Positions 1 through 10,325 of a stretch of 64,000 nucleotides of DNA are shown here, piece after piece (position 1 is the stretch's first letter; the number at the start of each line of letters is the position of its first letter). Position numbers and translations under genes: made by a program. The notes beneath the pieces were generated by a model, which ran no database searches, was not told where the DNA came from, and saw nothing but the letters and a program-made list of their open reading frames with translations. The stretch spans positions 34,267,378 to 34,331,377 of the forward strand of contig NC_073746.1 in assembly GCF_029784135.1 (NCBI RefSeq). Reading direction: 5' to 3'. The DNA comes from Toxorhynchites rutilus septentrionalis. Lineage: Eukaryota; Arthropoda; Insecta; Diptera; Culicidae.

Positions 1-14
1 AAATAAATAGTGTG

Positions 15-330
15 TAGGGCAGTTCCATATCAAATCAGCCGAGGAATAGTTGATTTTGATGCGTTTTGATCAGCATTTTCATCAGCACCGTGTATATGAG
101 GTGACATGGTACATGAGCTACTCGAAATCTCAGTTTTCATTTTAATATGTCCAGTTTTAATTACGGTGTATTCAAAATCATTGATCTTTTAGACGCAAAC
201 AAATTATGACAAATTATGACTCGAAATCCAGATGTTTCATCAAAACATGTTAATTGTTCTTTTAAAAACAGATTGTTAAAAATGACTGACTTTATGGTTA
301 TAACTTTTATATCTAAAAACAACTCCTCTT
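15..330 (+). repeat. Dispersed repeat fragment (GCAGTTCC family)
   Basis: Bases 15-40 and 130-185 resemble bases 27843-27870 and 27935-27990 in the same order: a GCARTTCCAYRTCARATCR block, then a CATTYTAATATG block about 100 bases later. This indicates a dispersed repeat. No coding region, terminal inverted repeat or target duplication is visible, and its class cannot be assigned. Confidence 0.4.
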
Positions 331-554
331 CAATATTCAATTTTCATAACATGAAATTGTGTACTTATATCTTGAGAACGGTTAGTCCTAGGAAGGAATG
401 TTACATATAGTTTTCCATATGGAATTCAATACAGATTCCATTCTTTATATTGCTTTTATTTAATAAGAACGAATTTGCAAAGTATTGAAATTTCATAGGG
501 TCTGGATGGATAAGGAAGTAAATAGAACCTCCAAATCACCATCTCTAAGGGAAA

Positions 555-745
555 TATTGTATAGGATACCAAATAAGAAATTTTGACAATTTTTTTGAAT
601 CCCTTGTGATTCTTTGGTTGAGAACGTACTTTTAATTTTTTTGCATGCCATTCTCGAAAAATTCGAGATAAAAATTGGAAAACAGTACTGTAAGGGCATC
701 TTATTATGGAGCAATTCCAATTGAATTGACAAATAACAAAACATG
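555..745 (+). repeat. LIR-F family fragment
   Basis: AAATATTGTATAGGATACC is followed by a GCCATTCTCG...GAGATAAAAATTGG block. The same order of motifs recurs at 4375-4570, inverted at about 6340-6480, and in the fuller copy at 59.4-60.8 kb. This copy breaks off where LIR-E begins, so LIR-E probably inserted into it. Confidence 0.5.
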
Positions 746-1069
746 AGTATTTTTGATTCGAATGAAAGTTTGTATTCCGTTTGGTTTGGAGGAAATATGA
801 ATTTTTTCACAGCATTCGGGAATTTTTGACGTAGGACTACGTCTTTCATTTCTATACCGGGGTGTAAAATCAAAGTTTCGAAAACGAAAGCGTTACGCCG
901 GAGACCGAGATTTTGAGTGTTAATAGCTCCTAAACAACTGAACGAAATGGTATGATAAACACTTCATTCGAAAGATAAAATGTCTACGCGTTCTATACTT
1001 GTTACTTTGTGATCCAAAAACTTGTTTCAATAGTCTTAAATTTGCTTTCAAAATAGGCTATTGAAATCA

Positions 1070-1112
1070 CCAATCGGTATATAAGCGAACGCCGCTCGGA
1101 AATCCACTCAGT
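1070..1112 (+). promoter_or_regulatory. RNA polymerase II core-promoter-like block
   Basis: CCAAT at 1070-1074, TATATAAG at 1078-1085 and the arthropod initiator-like TCAGT at 1108-1112 are spaced like a real core promoter (30 bases from TATA to initiator). No recognisable coding region follows; the frame downstream stops quickly. It may belong to a captured host gene fragment inside the GACGTAG repeat. Function is inferred from spacing only. Confidence 0.45.
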
Positions 1113-1346
1113 TCTAATTGAACAGCGATTGGAGCATGTTGTCGCTGTTGTGGTGAAGCTCTTCATTTATCATGAAAGCGCGGATGAACGGTGTCACCAA
1201 GAGCCTGTTTGTGCACCTTAGGCCAGAAGGGAATCCATCAGGAGGAGAGTGATGCTACAAACGGTTCCCCGGGAAGATCTCGAAGCAGCCGCTACACACA
1301 CACATACACGCACGGAATTCTTTCCGTTTGGATCGAGAAAGATCCG

Positions 1347-1640
1347 GAAAATAATCTGCCAGTTCCTCTAGGAATTTAAAAATACATTCATGTGAAAGAG
1401 TTTATTTGAATGTTTTCTATCCATGTAACACTGTGACCAAATATGTTTCAATCAAGTGCTATTAACAGATGGTTATCGAGTTAGCATTAACCACTGGTGG
1501 GCTTCCAGTATCGAGGAAAATGTGGAAATATCTAATCGTTACTGAAAATAATCTGCCAGTTCCTCTGGGAATTTAAAATTACATTCATATGAAAGAGTTT
1601 ATTTTAATGTTTTCTATCCATGTAACACTGTGACCAAATA
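1347..1640 (+). repeat. Direct duplication of a ~97-bp unit
   Basis: The block starting GAAAATAATCTGCCAGTTCC at 1347 recurs at 1544 with few differences, through CACTGTGACCAAATA in both units. The units are 197 bases apart with unrelated sequence between them. Not seen elsewhere in the window. Confidence 0.8.
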
Positions 1641-2509
1641 CATTAGGTTTTGTGATTTTTCAATCAATCGCAATCAACAGGATAGCTTCTGAAGATTATT
1701 CTTCCCCATCAGTAGGATATTTCCGTATCCAATATTGGATGCATAAAACCTTGTGCCTCCAACGTAACGCTCTCGTTTTCGAAGTTCTCCAAATATTCAT
1801 TCATTCAGAATGAATTCAGATTCAACTTCATACAAATGATCTCTAAATCAACGATAGTCCTACGTCACCCTTACGGTTATACCATAGATATAACCCACTT
1901 CCTGTTTTTGACTCGAGCGTAGCTTTTGAAAAGGGCGTATCGATTTTAGCAAGAGGAATCTTTGATAATTTATCTCTCAAAAACTATGCCGAAATAATGT
2001 CTTAGTAAAAGTTCTAGAGTATGGACGTTCAAACGTGAAAAAAATATACATTGAGAAAAAAATAGTACTTTTTTTTATTTACAACAAAAAACTTTAATTT
2101 GCAATACGTAAAATGTATATTTTTTGTAATTTATTTTTATTTCTTCGTTTAAATAGAAGTCATGTAGGAAATTTAAAAAATGGGTCCAAGATAATAAAAC
2201 TATTTTTGACGGACTTTGTGGAGCATCGAATTTTTATGAATTTCCGAAACTACGAATTTTTGTATGTTAACAATCATTTTTAGCAACAAATTATTAATTC
2301 TGATGTGGTTTAAAACAAAAAAGCTTTCCATCAAACTCCTTCTAAATGCAGCCATTCTCGAGATATTTTAAAAAAATGTAATGTTTGTCTTTTTCTATAG
2401 TTAATAGGCTCGTTTAATAATGTTTGTCGTGTTTATCGCTATTTTTAGTATTCACCCACATGTCTTTAAATGTATTCAACGTAACTCCTAAACATATATT
2501 TTATAAATA

Positions 2510-3411
2510 TCTATCTATATATATATAAAAATGGATTTCTATCTGTCTGATTCTTATGGACTCGGAAACTACTAAACCGATCGACATGAAAAATGATGTG
2601 TAGGGGTTTTTGGAGCCGGGGAAGGTTTTCGTGACAGTTTAAGACCCCTCCTCCCTCTCTAAGGTGGTCTGCCATACAAATGAAATACACATTTCGGCAT
2701 TACTCGAGAATTATTGAAGCAAACGAACCAAATTTGGCATGTGTAGGTTTTAGGGTGCAATAAATGTTTCTATGGTGGTTAGACAATCTTCCACCCTCCT
2801 TAAGGGGGGAGCTGCCATACAAATGAAACACAAATTTCTGAATTACTCGAGAATTAATCAAACAAATGGAACCAAATTAGGCATATCGAGGTTTTAGGGT
2901 GCAATAAATGTTTCTATGGTGGTTAGACACTCCACCCCCCTCTCTAAAGGGGGGTTGTCATACAAATGAAACACAAATTTATACAATACTCGAGAACTAA
3001 TCAGGCAAATGCAACCCGATTAGGCATCTGGAGGTTTTATGGTGCAATAAATGATTCTATGGTGGTTAGATACTCCTCCCCCCTATCTTAGGGAGGTGGA
3101 GGGGTGGCTGCCATACGAATGAAACACAAATTTCTGCATTACTCGAGAGTTAATCAAGCAAACGAAGCCAAATTTTGCAAGTGAAGGTTTTAGGGAGAAA
3201 TAAATGTTTTTACGGTGGTTAGAAACTCTACCCTCTCCCTCTAAGGGGGAGCTGCCATACAAAATTCAACGGGGCCGATTAGAAGATCAATCAATGAACA
3301 GTTCTGCGATTGGACCCATGAACTTGATCATAGTAAGAAAACGTGAATGTTTGAAGGTATTGATAACAACAAACAAATTCTGGGCGGGACGAAGCTTGCC
3401 GGGTCAGCTAG
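2510..3411 (+). mobile_element. Helitron-like non-autonomous element, full copy
   Basis: It starts TCTATCTATATATATA after an A and ends GCCGGGTCAGCTAG before a T, matching the Helitron rule of 5' TC, 3' CTRR and insertion between A and T. The same 3' end recurs at 14602, 29712 and 62299, always followed by T on the element strand. The interior holds about five ~150-bp units, each with a C/G-rich run and a block like GCTGCCATACAAATGAAACA. There is no Rep/helicase ORF. I could not demonstrate the expected 3' hairpin, so the class call is moderate. Confidence 0.6.
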
Positions 3412-3965
3412 TATTATATAAAGTTGTTGAAAATTATAAGCAAATTCATAAAATTTAATGAACATGATGGTATAACACGACAAACATATTAAAAGAGCCT
3501 ATTTACTATAAAAAAGACAATAAATTAGGAATATTATTTTAAATATATAAAAAAAGGCTGCATTTAGAAGGAGATTGGTGAATAGCTTTTTTGCTTTAAA
3601 TCACATCAGAATTCATAATTTGTGGCTAAAACTGATTGTTAACATACAAAAATTCGAAGTTACGAAAAATCATAAAATTTCGATGTTCTACAAAGTTCGT
3701 CAAAAATTGCTTTGCAAAAATTTGCTTAGATATTGCTAATTAAAGTTTTTTTTTTTTGTAAAAACTATAACTCTTTCTAAGACACTATTTCGGTAGGACT
3801 CATATTTTTTTAGATATAAATTATCAAAGATTTCTCTTACTAAAATCAATACGCCCTTTTCAATAGTTACACTTGAGTCAAAAAATTCCCAAAATGCTGT
3901 GGAAAACTCATATTTCCTCCAACCCAAACGGATTACAAACTATCATTCGAATCAAAAGTACAAAT

Positions 3966-6480
3966 TTTCAAAAACTGCGTTTTTAGTTCGAATTAGTTCG
4001 AATTTTAGTTGGAATTACACTATGGTGTATTGAGAAATACTATCAAAAATTATTTTTAACTAAAATCAAAGAACTTAGAAAACATTGAAATATTGATTCG
4101 TACTTATAGTTATAATATGTAATACTAATTTATATTTGAATATGTTCCTACGCCTTTTCAAGATGATTGCTGCGCGATAAAAAAAAAATTTCCTAAATTG
4201 TTTTTTTTTTATTTTGAGATCCAGTACTGGATTAATTGATATTCAAATATGTTCGGTATGTGTAAGAAATTTTAAATATTTTTTTCAATTTCAATTTTTT
4301 GTTTCCCTACAATCTATGATTGTATTGTATTCGTGTATTCGTAAAAAAGAGCCCCAAATCTTATCACAAGTTCTATGGAAAATATTGTATAGGGTATCAA
4401 ATTAGAAAATTAAATTTTTCTGAATCCATCTATGATTCACTATAAGAGCTATGATTAGTAAAGTAGTTTTTCTTTTTTTATCAGGCCAGTCTCAATAGCT
4501 TGGAAATGAGAAAATGGAAGATAAATGCAAAGTGCATCTTACTATGGTATACCAAGATATATCGTCAAATAAAATCACTATCGAACTTTTTTTTTTGTAC
4601 TTTGATATTTTTTATACAAAATTGGATAATTCTGCAATAAAATCAGATTTTGATATGTTAAGTTTTATAAATTCAAATCCACGGACACAATAAAATCAAC
4701 GAATTCATGAAAATAGAAAAAGCAGACGATAGTTATTAGGAAAAAACAGTTCAATCCCCAAAACATTATAAAAAAAACATGAATAAAAAAACACGTTCGA
4801 ACACATTTAAAAGCCCTACTATGTCTTAAAACTTAATTTAAAAATTCCAAAATATCGAATTACTAAAAAATTGCACCACACAAATTTTAAAATTCTGAAA
4901 AAAAATCACATATCAAAAACACGTACATTTGAATGACAATTATGTTTCAATAGATCTAAAAATAAAACAAAATCAAAAATTTTGAAATACAGGTTGTACT
5001 TAATAATATACATATTCGATCATATACTGACTCGACTATATATAATTCGATTTCGATACAGTTCGAAAAAAAATAATTTTTAAACACGTCAAGAAAAAAT
5101 ATAATATTTTTACATTAAGGTGAAATTTAATTGACTATTATATGCAAAGTGGAGTAAAAATCGTGATTTTTGAGGATTTTGATTGAATTCTCACCAGAAA
5201 TCGTCAATAACGACATTGAAGCAAAATTGAGGAAAATAGAATTTGTCAATCATGCTTATTATACATTTTTGGGGTAAAATTAGTGATAACAGTTCAAAAA
5301 CCACTTACTTTTAAGTTTTTCACTTACAAAATGATAGTAAAATCCTATTTCGAATATTTCAAAATTAAATCCTGTACTCAATTTACTCATCTTTCAAATG
5401 GAATTCTCCAACATAGAGTACCTTTGAAGTAGAGCCAGTTTAAGCCAACAGAGGCCGAAACAACAAAAAAAGTTTAATAACTCGGTCATTGTTGAAATTC
5501 GAACTTATGCGTAGAAGGATTTCTTTCATCAATTACGATCCTCTGTGACATTCTGTAATTCATATTCATATTCATAAAACAAAATATGTGTATAACAAAT
5601 GAGTAGAACAAATCTTCAAACATGTATTTAGTTATTCATACAATGGTATATAGACATTGACATTGGTTCAACAAGATATCTCAAGGAACATAAAAATAGC
5701 GGAAGCTTAGAACATATTTTAAATATAATTATGTAAATTTTTAAGCACGCCCTTTTCAAACGTTCGCGCATAACATTCAAATTCGTTTCAATTCATATTA
5801 TAACTAGTGTTTATTCAGATAATGTTAGAAATTTCCTCCCAAAAACCTAAAATTTGGTTCTTTGGTCTATAAGCACATGGAACGGGTCACATACGAACAT
5901 ATTTTAATAGAAATTAAAGCAATACTGGGTGTCAACATTCTAAAAAAATAAAAATTTGGAAATATGTTTTTCCGGTACCACGCAACACTGTTAAAATTCT
6001 GAAAAAAATCACACATATCTAAACAAATTATAGAAACCTATTTAACCCACAGAGTAAGCAGTGGGAGACTTGAGGTCCCCCAAGATTAGTTTTTCTTTAA
6101 TAACTTCATAAATAGTTTCTTTCTCTCTGTTTTCCTTTAGTCAATCGAATTTTATTTTAAATCCTGTATAAAAACTTATTAGTGGCATTCTATTATCAAT
6201 TTTTTTATAATTTTAAAGTAAGTTTTTCGTTTAGGGAACTGTAGTGACACTTCGCCAGTTATGTTATAAAATAGACTCCGTACACTAAGGGTTAAACAAA
6301 TCAGAGTATTATTGAATCTCAAATTTCAAAAAAAAATAATATTTCAAGATTTTTTGCACTTCAATTTTTGATGAATTTTTTTTTCGACAATATTTCTCAA
6401 TACACCATAGTAAGTTACTCTCTGCATTTTTTTCTAATTTTTATCTCGAATCCATTGAGAATGATGTTGATCAATAAAGT
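3966..6480. repeat. Degenerate LIR-F-type inverted repeat region
   Basis: No gene is seen. CTATGGTGTATTGAGAAATA near 4020 is inverted near 6385-6410 (TATTTCTCAATACACCATAG). The LIR-F block at 4375-4570 is mirrored at about 6340-6480. Between them lie the Tigger-like fragment at 5022-5560 and a GGTACCACGCAACACTG motif near 5978-5994 that also occurs at the ends of the copy near 59.5-60.8 kb. Heavily decayed. Confidence 0.5.
5022..5560 (+). repeat. Tigger-like MITE relative (TCGATTATAT family), decayed
   Basis: The GACTCGACTATATATAATTCGA area and the following GTAAAAATCGTGATTTTTGA and CTCATCTTTCAAATGGAAT blocks match, in order, 42107-42590 and the tail fragment at 47695-47826. The better-preserved end at 42107 starts CAGGTCGGACTCGATTATA after TA, which suggests a pogo/Tigger-type MITE. 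No ORF. Confidence 0.45.
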
Positions 6481-7424
6481 TTGTGAATTGATTGATACAC
6501 TAAGGAAAATTGAATATTGATTGTTCGTAGAAATTAAAGCCCGTCAAGGTGAACTCAGGAGTCTACAATAATAGAATAATTTGAAGCGTTTATCTAATTC
6601 GCAAAATAAAATATATATGCAGATGGTGTGAAGTAGATACTTGATGATTCAGTTTTGATAAAATGTGCGCTATCATATTAAAATGCAGGACTTGTGTTGT
6701 ACCTTTTCGCATTTCGTTTGACCACACAATTGTGCGTATCGGATGAAGAATGAAATAATAAATAACTCACACCTGACATATGGTATAAAATATCTCGCGT
6801 CGTTTTAATGCGGTACCATTTTTACTCAAACCGTCTGCGGAAGCGCGGAAGAATATCGTTCCGCTCTCGGTCAAAATACTCATAAAAATATTCATATGAT
6901 GTCAAACGATACACAAGACTCCACGCTCCTTTCCCCTTGCTCTGCCATCTGGTCCTGGTGAGTTGAGTGCATGAAGTGACGTATTGCAGGATGAATGAAT
7001 TATCGCTATAAAACACGATGATAGGGAACGCGATGCGCCCTCCGAAGATCGGGTCGATTAATCTTGTTTTTATTTCCATTCAGAAGTTGTATTATTTATG
7101 AAGTGTGACTTTTATTTATATAGCTTGTAATTTGTTTTGTTCGTTTTTCAGCAGTAATCATGCAAAGTGTCGAAATGGCATCTCTTCTGCACGAATCGCC
7201 GCGTAATCGGAATATTGTGATCGCGATGGAACAATACATGACGCGACGGCGATTAATGGCGATTAATCCGATGGTGTGAAAACAGATAATGGGGGTTTTA
7301 CTGACTCAACCGGTTCGTGCGGTGAGATCATATTGCAGCGATATTGGCAAGTAATATCTTTTTACGAGACCGATTCAGCTACCTACGATAACTTGCTGAA
7401 CGTGAGAAGATTTCTTTTTGAGGA
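6481..7424. other. No gene recognised
   Basis: Mixed AT-rich sequence with only short chance ORFs. The 85-residue frame at 6822-7079 on the minus strand has no motif I can place. No repeat shared with the rest of the window was noticed. Confidence 0.4.
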
Positions 7425-7534
7425 ATCGCGTGATCACAGTGGAAGTCGGAAGAAATTTCTTTGACGAAAAATCCCCCAGCCAGAACGGGAATCGAACCCG
7501 AACCCTCGCCATGATAATGTGTGGCGCTAACCTT
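7425..7534 (-). mobile_element. tRNA-derived SINE fragment
   Basis: On the minus strand it reads GGTTAGCG, then the box-B-like GGTTCGATTCCCG and the CTGGGGGATTTTTCGTCAAAG block shared with the complete SINEs at 10041 and 63522. The tRNA-like head before GGTTAGCG and the 3' half after the GTGATCACGCG block are missing, so it is truncated at both ends. Confidence 0.75.
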
Positions 7535-7608
7535 GTAATTGTAATTTAAATGCTTCACAAATATGTTGTCTGTAAACAAGATATGGTTTCTCACAGAGAA
7601 TGTACATT

Positions 7609-8585
7609 CAGCCGTTCCATGCCAAACCGATATTTTCGCATATTTTCGTGAAAAGTGGTAATTTAGTACTTTACCGCAAATCATCAGACCCGTATTTTTC
7701 TATTTTTACCTTAGGGTGACCATTTCCCTTTTAGGGTGGTCCGAAAAATCAATTCCAATGAGCTATTGTTGCTTAGAAAAATATTTGATTTGGGAAAGAA
7801 ATAGAATTTTGTTTTTCGTAATTATTAGTTGTAATTGTTTTTCGTAGTTTACATATTTTCGGGACCAAAGGCACCTTATTTTTTATATTTATTCTTGAAA
7901 GCTGAGGTTTTTTCATAGAACATATCCGAATTTCAGAGAGGTGTCTTTTTTCGTGTATGAGTTATGATTTTTCAAAGTAAATATGTTTTCAGTTTTCCTC
8001 CAATATTCCTATGTAACTATACTACATATATGCAACTAAAATCCAATTTTCACGCAAGTATGGTTTTTTTTCAAGGAAAACGAACTCATTGGCATCAAAT
8101 TGATATATTGATCATCTGAATCGGTTCAGTATTTCAAATGTTATGAATTTTTGAAGAAAAGTGATTTTTGAAAAAAGGGTAAACATTATTTTTCGTACCA
8201 TCGATTAACTTTGAAAAATCATAACTTAAGAACAAAAACAACACCTTCCTGAATTTTCGATATGTTATGTAAAAAATCCTCAGCTTTCAAAAAGAAATTT
8301 AGAAAAATATAGCGTCCTTGGTCCCGAGATCATGAAAATTATAAAAAATAATACAATCAATGATTACACTTTTGTAAGTGTAACATGTAACAAGTGTAAC
8401 ATTTTCCAAGAAAGACTAGTTAAATAGCTCTAATTTGATATGCCTAACATCTAAATCGGTTCAGTAGTTCACAAGTTATAAAATTTTGAAAAAAAATGGG
8501 GAAAATGTGATATTTCGAACCGAAAAAAAATTAAAAAATACGGGTCTATTTTGCGAAAAGGAACAAAACCAACATTTTCGCACGA
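7609..8585. repeat. LIR-A copy, right end lost
   Basis: It starts CAGCCGTTCCATGCCAAAC, then the GACCCGTATTTTT and TAGGGTGACCATTTCC blocks of the complete copy at 28193-29575. The right arm is recognisable to about 8585 (AATACGGGTCTATTTTGCG, inverted) but the terminal inverted repeat is gone. No coding content. Confidence 0.65.
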
Positions 8586-8715
8586 GTATACGATTGTACT
8601 TCAAATATTGTCTATTTCATTTGTAATCATTTTCAATTGTATGCGACAATTTTTCCTATTCATGTTTCTACAGTGTCACTTTGATGTTGCAATTGAGTCA
8701 AAATTGTAGACTATT

Positions 8716-9845
8716 TAGACGAATTTCATGCCAACTCGTCTTAGGAGTTGGCAGCACCATCTCAGATAGCAGTGAAATTTTGTGGGTGTAAAGACATGGG
8801 TCTTTTAAGCAACTTTGCATACTTGAAATATTCGAAAAATAATTAGATTACTTTTTGGAAAAAGCAAAAAATTATAAGGTCAATGCTATGATACTTACAG
8901 AATTCTTGATGAAATGTAAGAAATTGTTAAAATTTTCACGAAAACAAATCATTTTTTTTTTAAATTTTGCTGACAAAAAAGTTGTTGCAAAAATTAAAAT
9001 TAATTTTTCCCAAAAACTTATATTTTTTTGAATTCCCAAAATTATATATATATATGAATAGCCTTTACAATTTCCAACAAGTCATCCATACATCGGAAGA
9101 TGGGCACTTTTACAGGGAAAACGTTTTTCAAACAATAATTTTTTCATGTTTTCTTTGAAAAAAAAATACAACTAATCCTAATTTTGTTTAAAGTCAAGCT
9201 AGCGATATAGTGTATTCGACAAAGCTTTAGATCTCATTAAAAATAACTTTTTATCGAAGGCATCAAATTTTTATCTATTATAGTGTTTGGAATATAAGTG
9301 ATTTTCGTATGAAGGCTCCTGAAAAAACTAATGTTTTGCTCGTAACGTTTTTGTGTTTTCTTTTTTAAGAATTAATGTAAGAATTTATCTCACGTTTGAC
9401 ATGTTCTTGACATGTTTCTAAATAGAGAAAAGTTGGCAGAGTTTTCAAAATGCGATAATTTATAAAAATGTAACGAATTGAACATTAATAGCATTTTTTC
9501 AAATAACTTTTGAACCAGTTGTTGTACAAAAAACTTTTTTCATGTAAACGTGCCCATCTTCCGATGTATGGATAACTTGTTGGAAATTTTAAGGGGTATT
9601 AATATATTTTTTCATAATTTTGAAAGCATATGTTTTCGAGAAAAATGAATTTTCTTTTTCAAAATATTTTTTTTTCAATTAAATTTTTTTCCAAAAAATT
9701 TTTTGATAATTTTTAATGACAACCAAAATAATTTCCTACATTCCTTTCTTTGACTCAAATTATCGGATAGATTTTTTTGTGGTTTTTTGTTTAATTTTGA
9801 GTTTTTTCAATTTTTTTTCGAAAAATCTTAATTTGCAAACTATAG
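8716..9845. repeat. LIR-B copy, right end truncated
   Basis: It begins TAGACGAATTTCATGCCA, as does the complete copy at 25594. The shared CCATCTTCCGATGTATGG block is present twice in opposite orientation (9090-9106 inverted, 9550-9567). The right arm fades near 9845 before the terminal repeat. The unique centre (GACATGTTCTTGACATG) is inverted relative to the copy at 25.6-26.9 kb. Confidence 0.65.
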
Positions 9846-10040
9846 GATCTACAAAAAGTTGGTCAGAGAATGAAATGGGAAATGTGAATTTTAAATTCTC
9901 TAAGTTTTCATTTAAAAATATCAAACAAATTTTTGGAACATGCTCGAGATAAGCGCAGCTGCCATTCTTAGTGGAGAAAGTTGTACTACTGGCAAGCGAA
10001 ACCAAATAAATTAATAACTTATTATAACTTATTGAATAGT

Positions 10041-10312
10041 GCTCCCTTGGCCGAGTGGTTAGCGTCATAACTAACATGCCGGGTGTTCGGGTTCGATTCC
10101 CGTTCTGGTTGGGGGAATTTTTCGTCAAAGAAATTTCCTCCGACTTGCACTGTGATCACGCGTATTATAGAGCTTGCCACTCAGAATGCATTCAAGGCGT
10201 GTTATTTGGCATAGAAATCTCAACTAAGTACTGATAAAAAATGACGCAAGTAATACTACGTTGAGACGGCGAAGTTCCTCTAGGAACGTTAGTGCCATTG
10301 AAGAAGAAGAAG
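10041..10312 (+). mobile_element. tRNA-derived SINE (Feilai-like), complete
   Basis: The tRNA-like head has box A (TGGCCGAGTGGTTAGCG) and box B (GGTTCGATTCCCG). A ~170-bp body ends in GAAGAAGAAGAAG. A 13-bp target-site duplication AACTTATTGAATA flanks it at 10026-10038 and 10313-10325, the mark of LINE-driven retroposition. Resemblance to the Aedes SINE Feilai is from memory of its general structure. Confidence 0.85.
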
Positions 10313-10325
10313 AACTTATTGAATA

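Larger units (their letters stand above)
828..1907 (+). repeat. GACGTAG-family element, promoter-bearing copy
   Basis: It begins with the palindrome GACGTAGGACTACGTC (828-843) and ends with AGTCCTACGTCA at about 1855 followed by the hairpin block at 1873-1896. Both junctions show TTTTTGAC (823-830 and 1905-1912). The uninterrupted target can be read in the opposite arm of LIR-E at about 3868-3900, confirming an insertion. The interior differs from other copies and contains a promoter-like block at 1070-1112 and a tandem-type duplication at 1347-1640. Confidence 0.65.
745..3965. repeat. LIR-E: long inverted repeat with two guest elements
   Basis: The left arm (745-830 plus 1905-2480) is the reverse complement of the right arm (3450-3965). 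For example, a block around 2400-2440 reading CTATAGTTAATAGGCTCG matches, inverted, the block at 3480-3515. The left arm is split by a GACGTAG-family repeat (about 828-1907), and the centre holds a Helitron-like copy (2510-3411). There is no coding content. Without its guests the element would be roughly 1.2-1.3 kb and almost entirely palindromic, like the other long-TIR MITE-type elements in the window. Confidence 0.7.

Noticed and set aside
1191..1379. Coding region downstream of the promoter block at 1070-1112
   Set aside because: A 62-residue frame that does not begin near the predicted start site and shows no similarity to histones or other families I know.
10041..10115. A functional tRNA gene (leucine/serine-like head)
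   Set aside because: Box A and B are present, but the sequence continues into a SINE body with a GAA tail and a 13-bp target duplication; the same holds for 63522.
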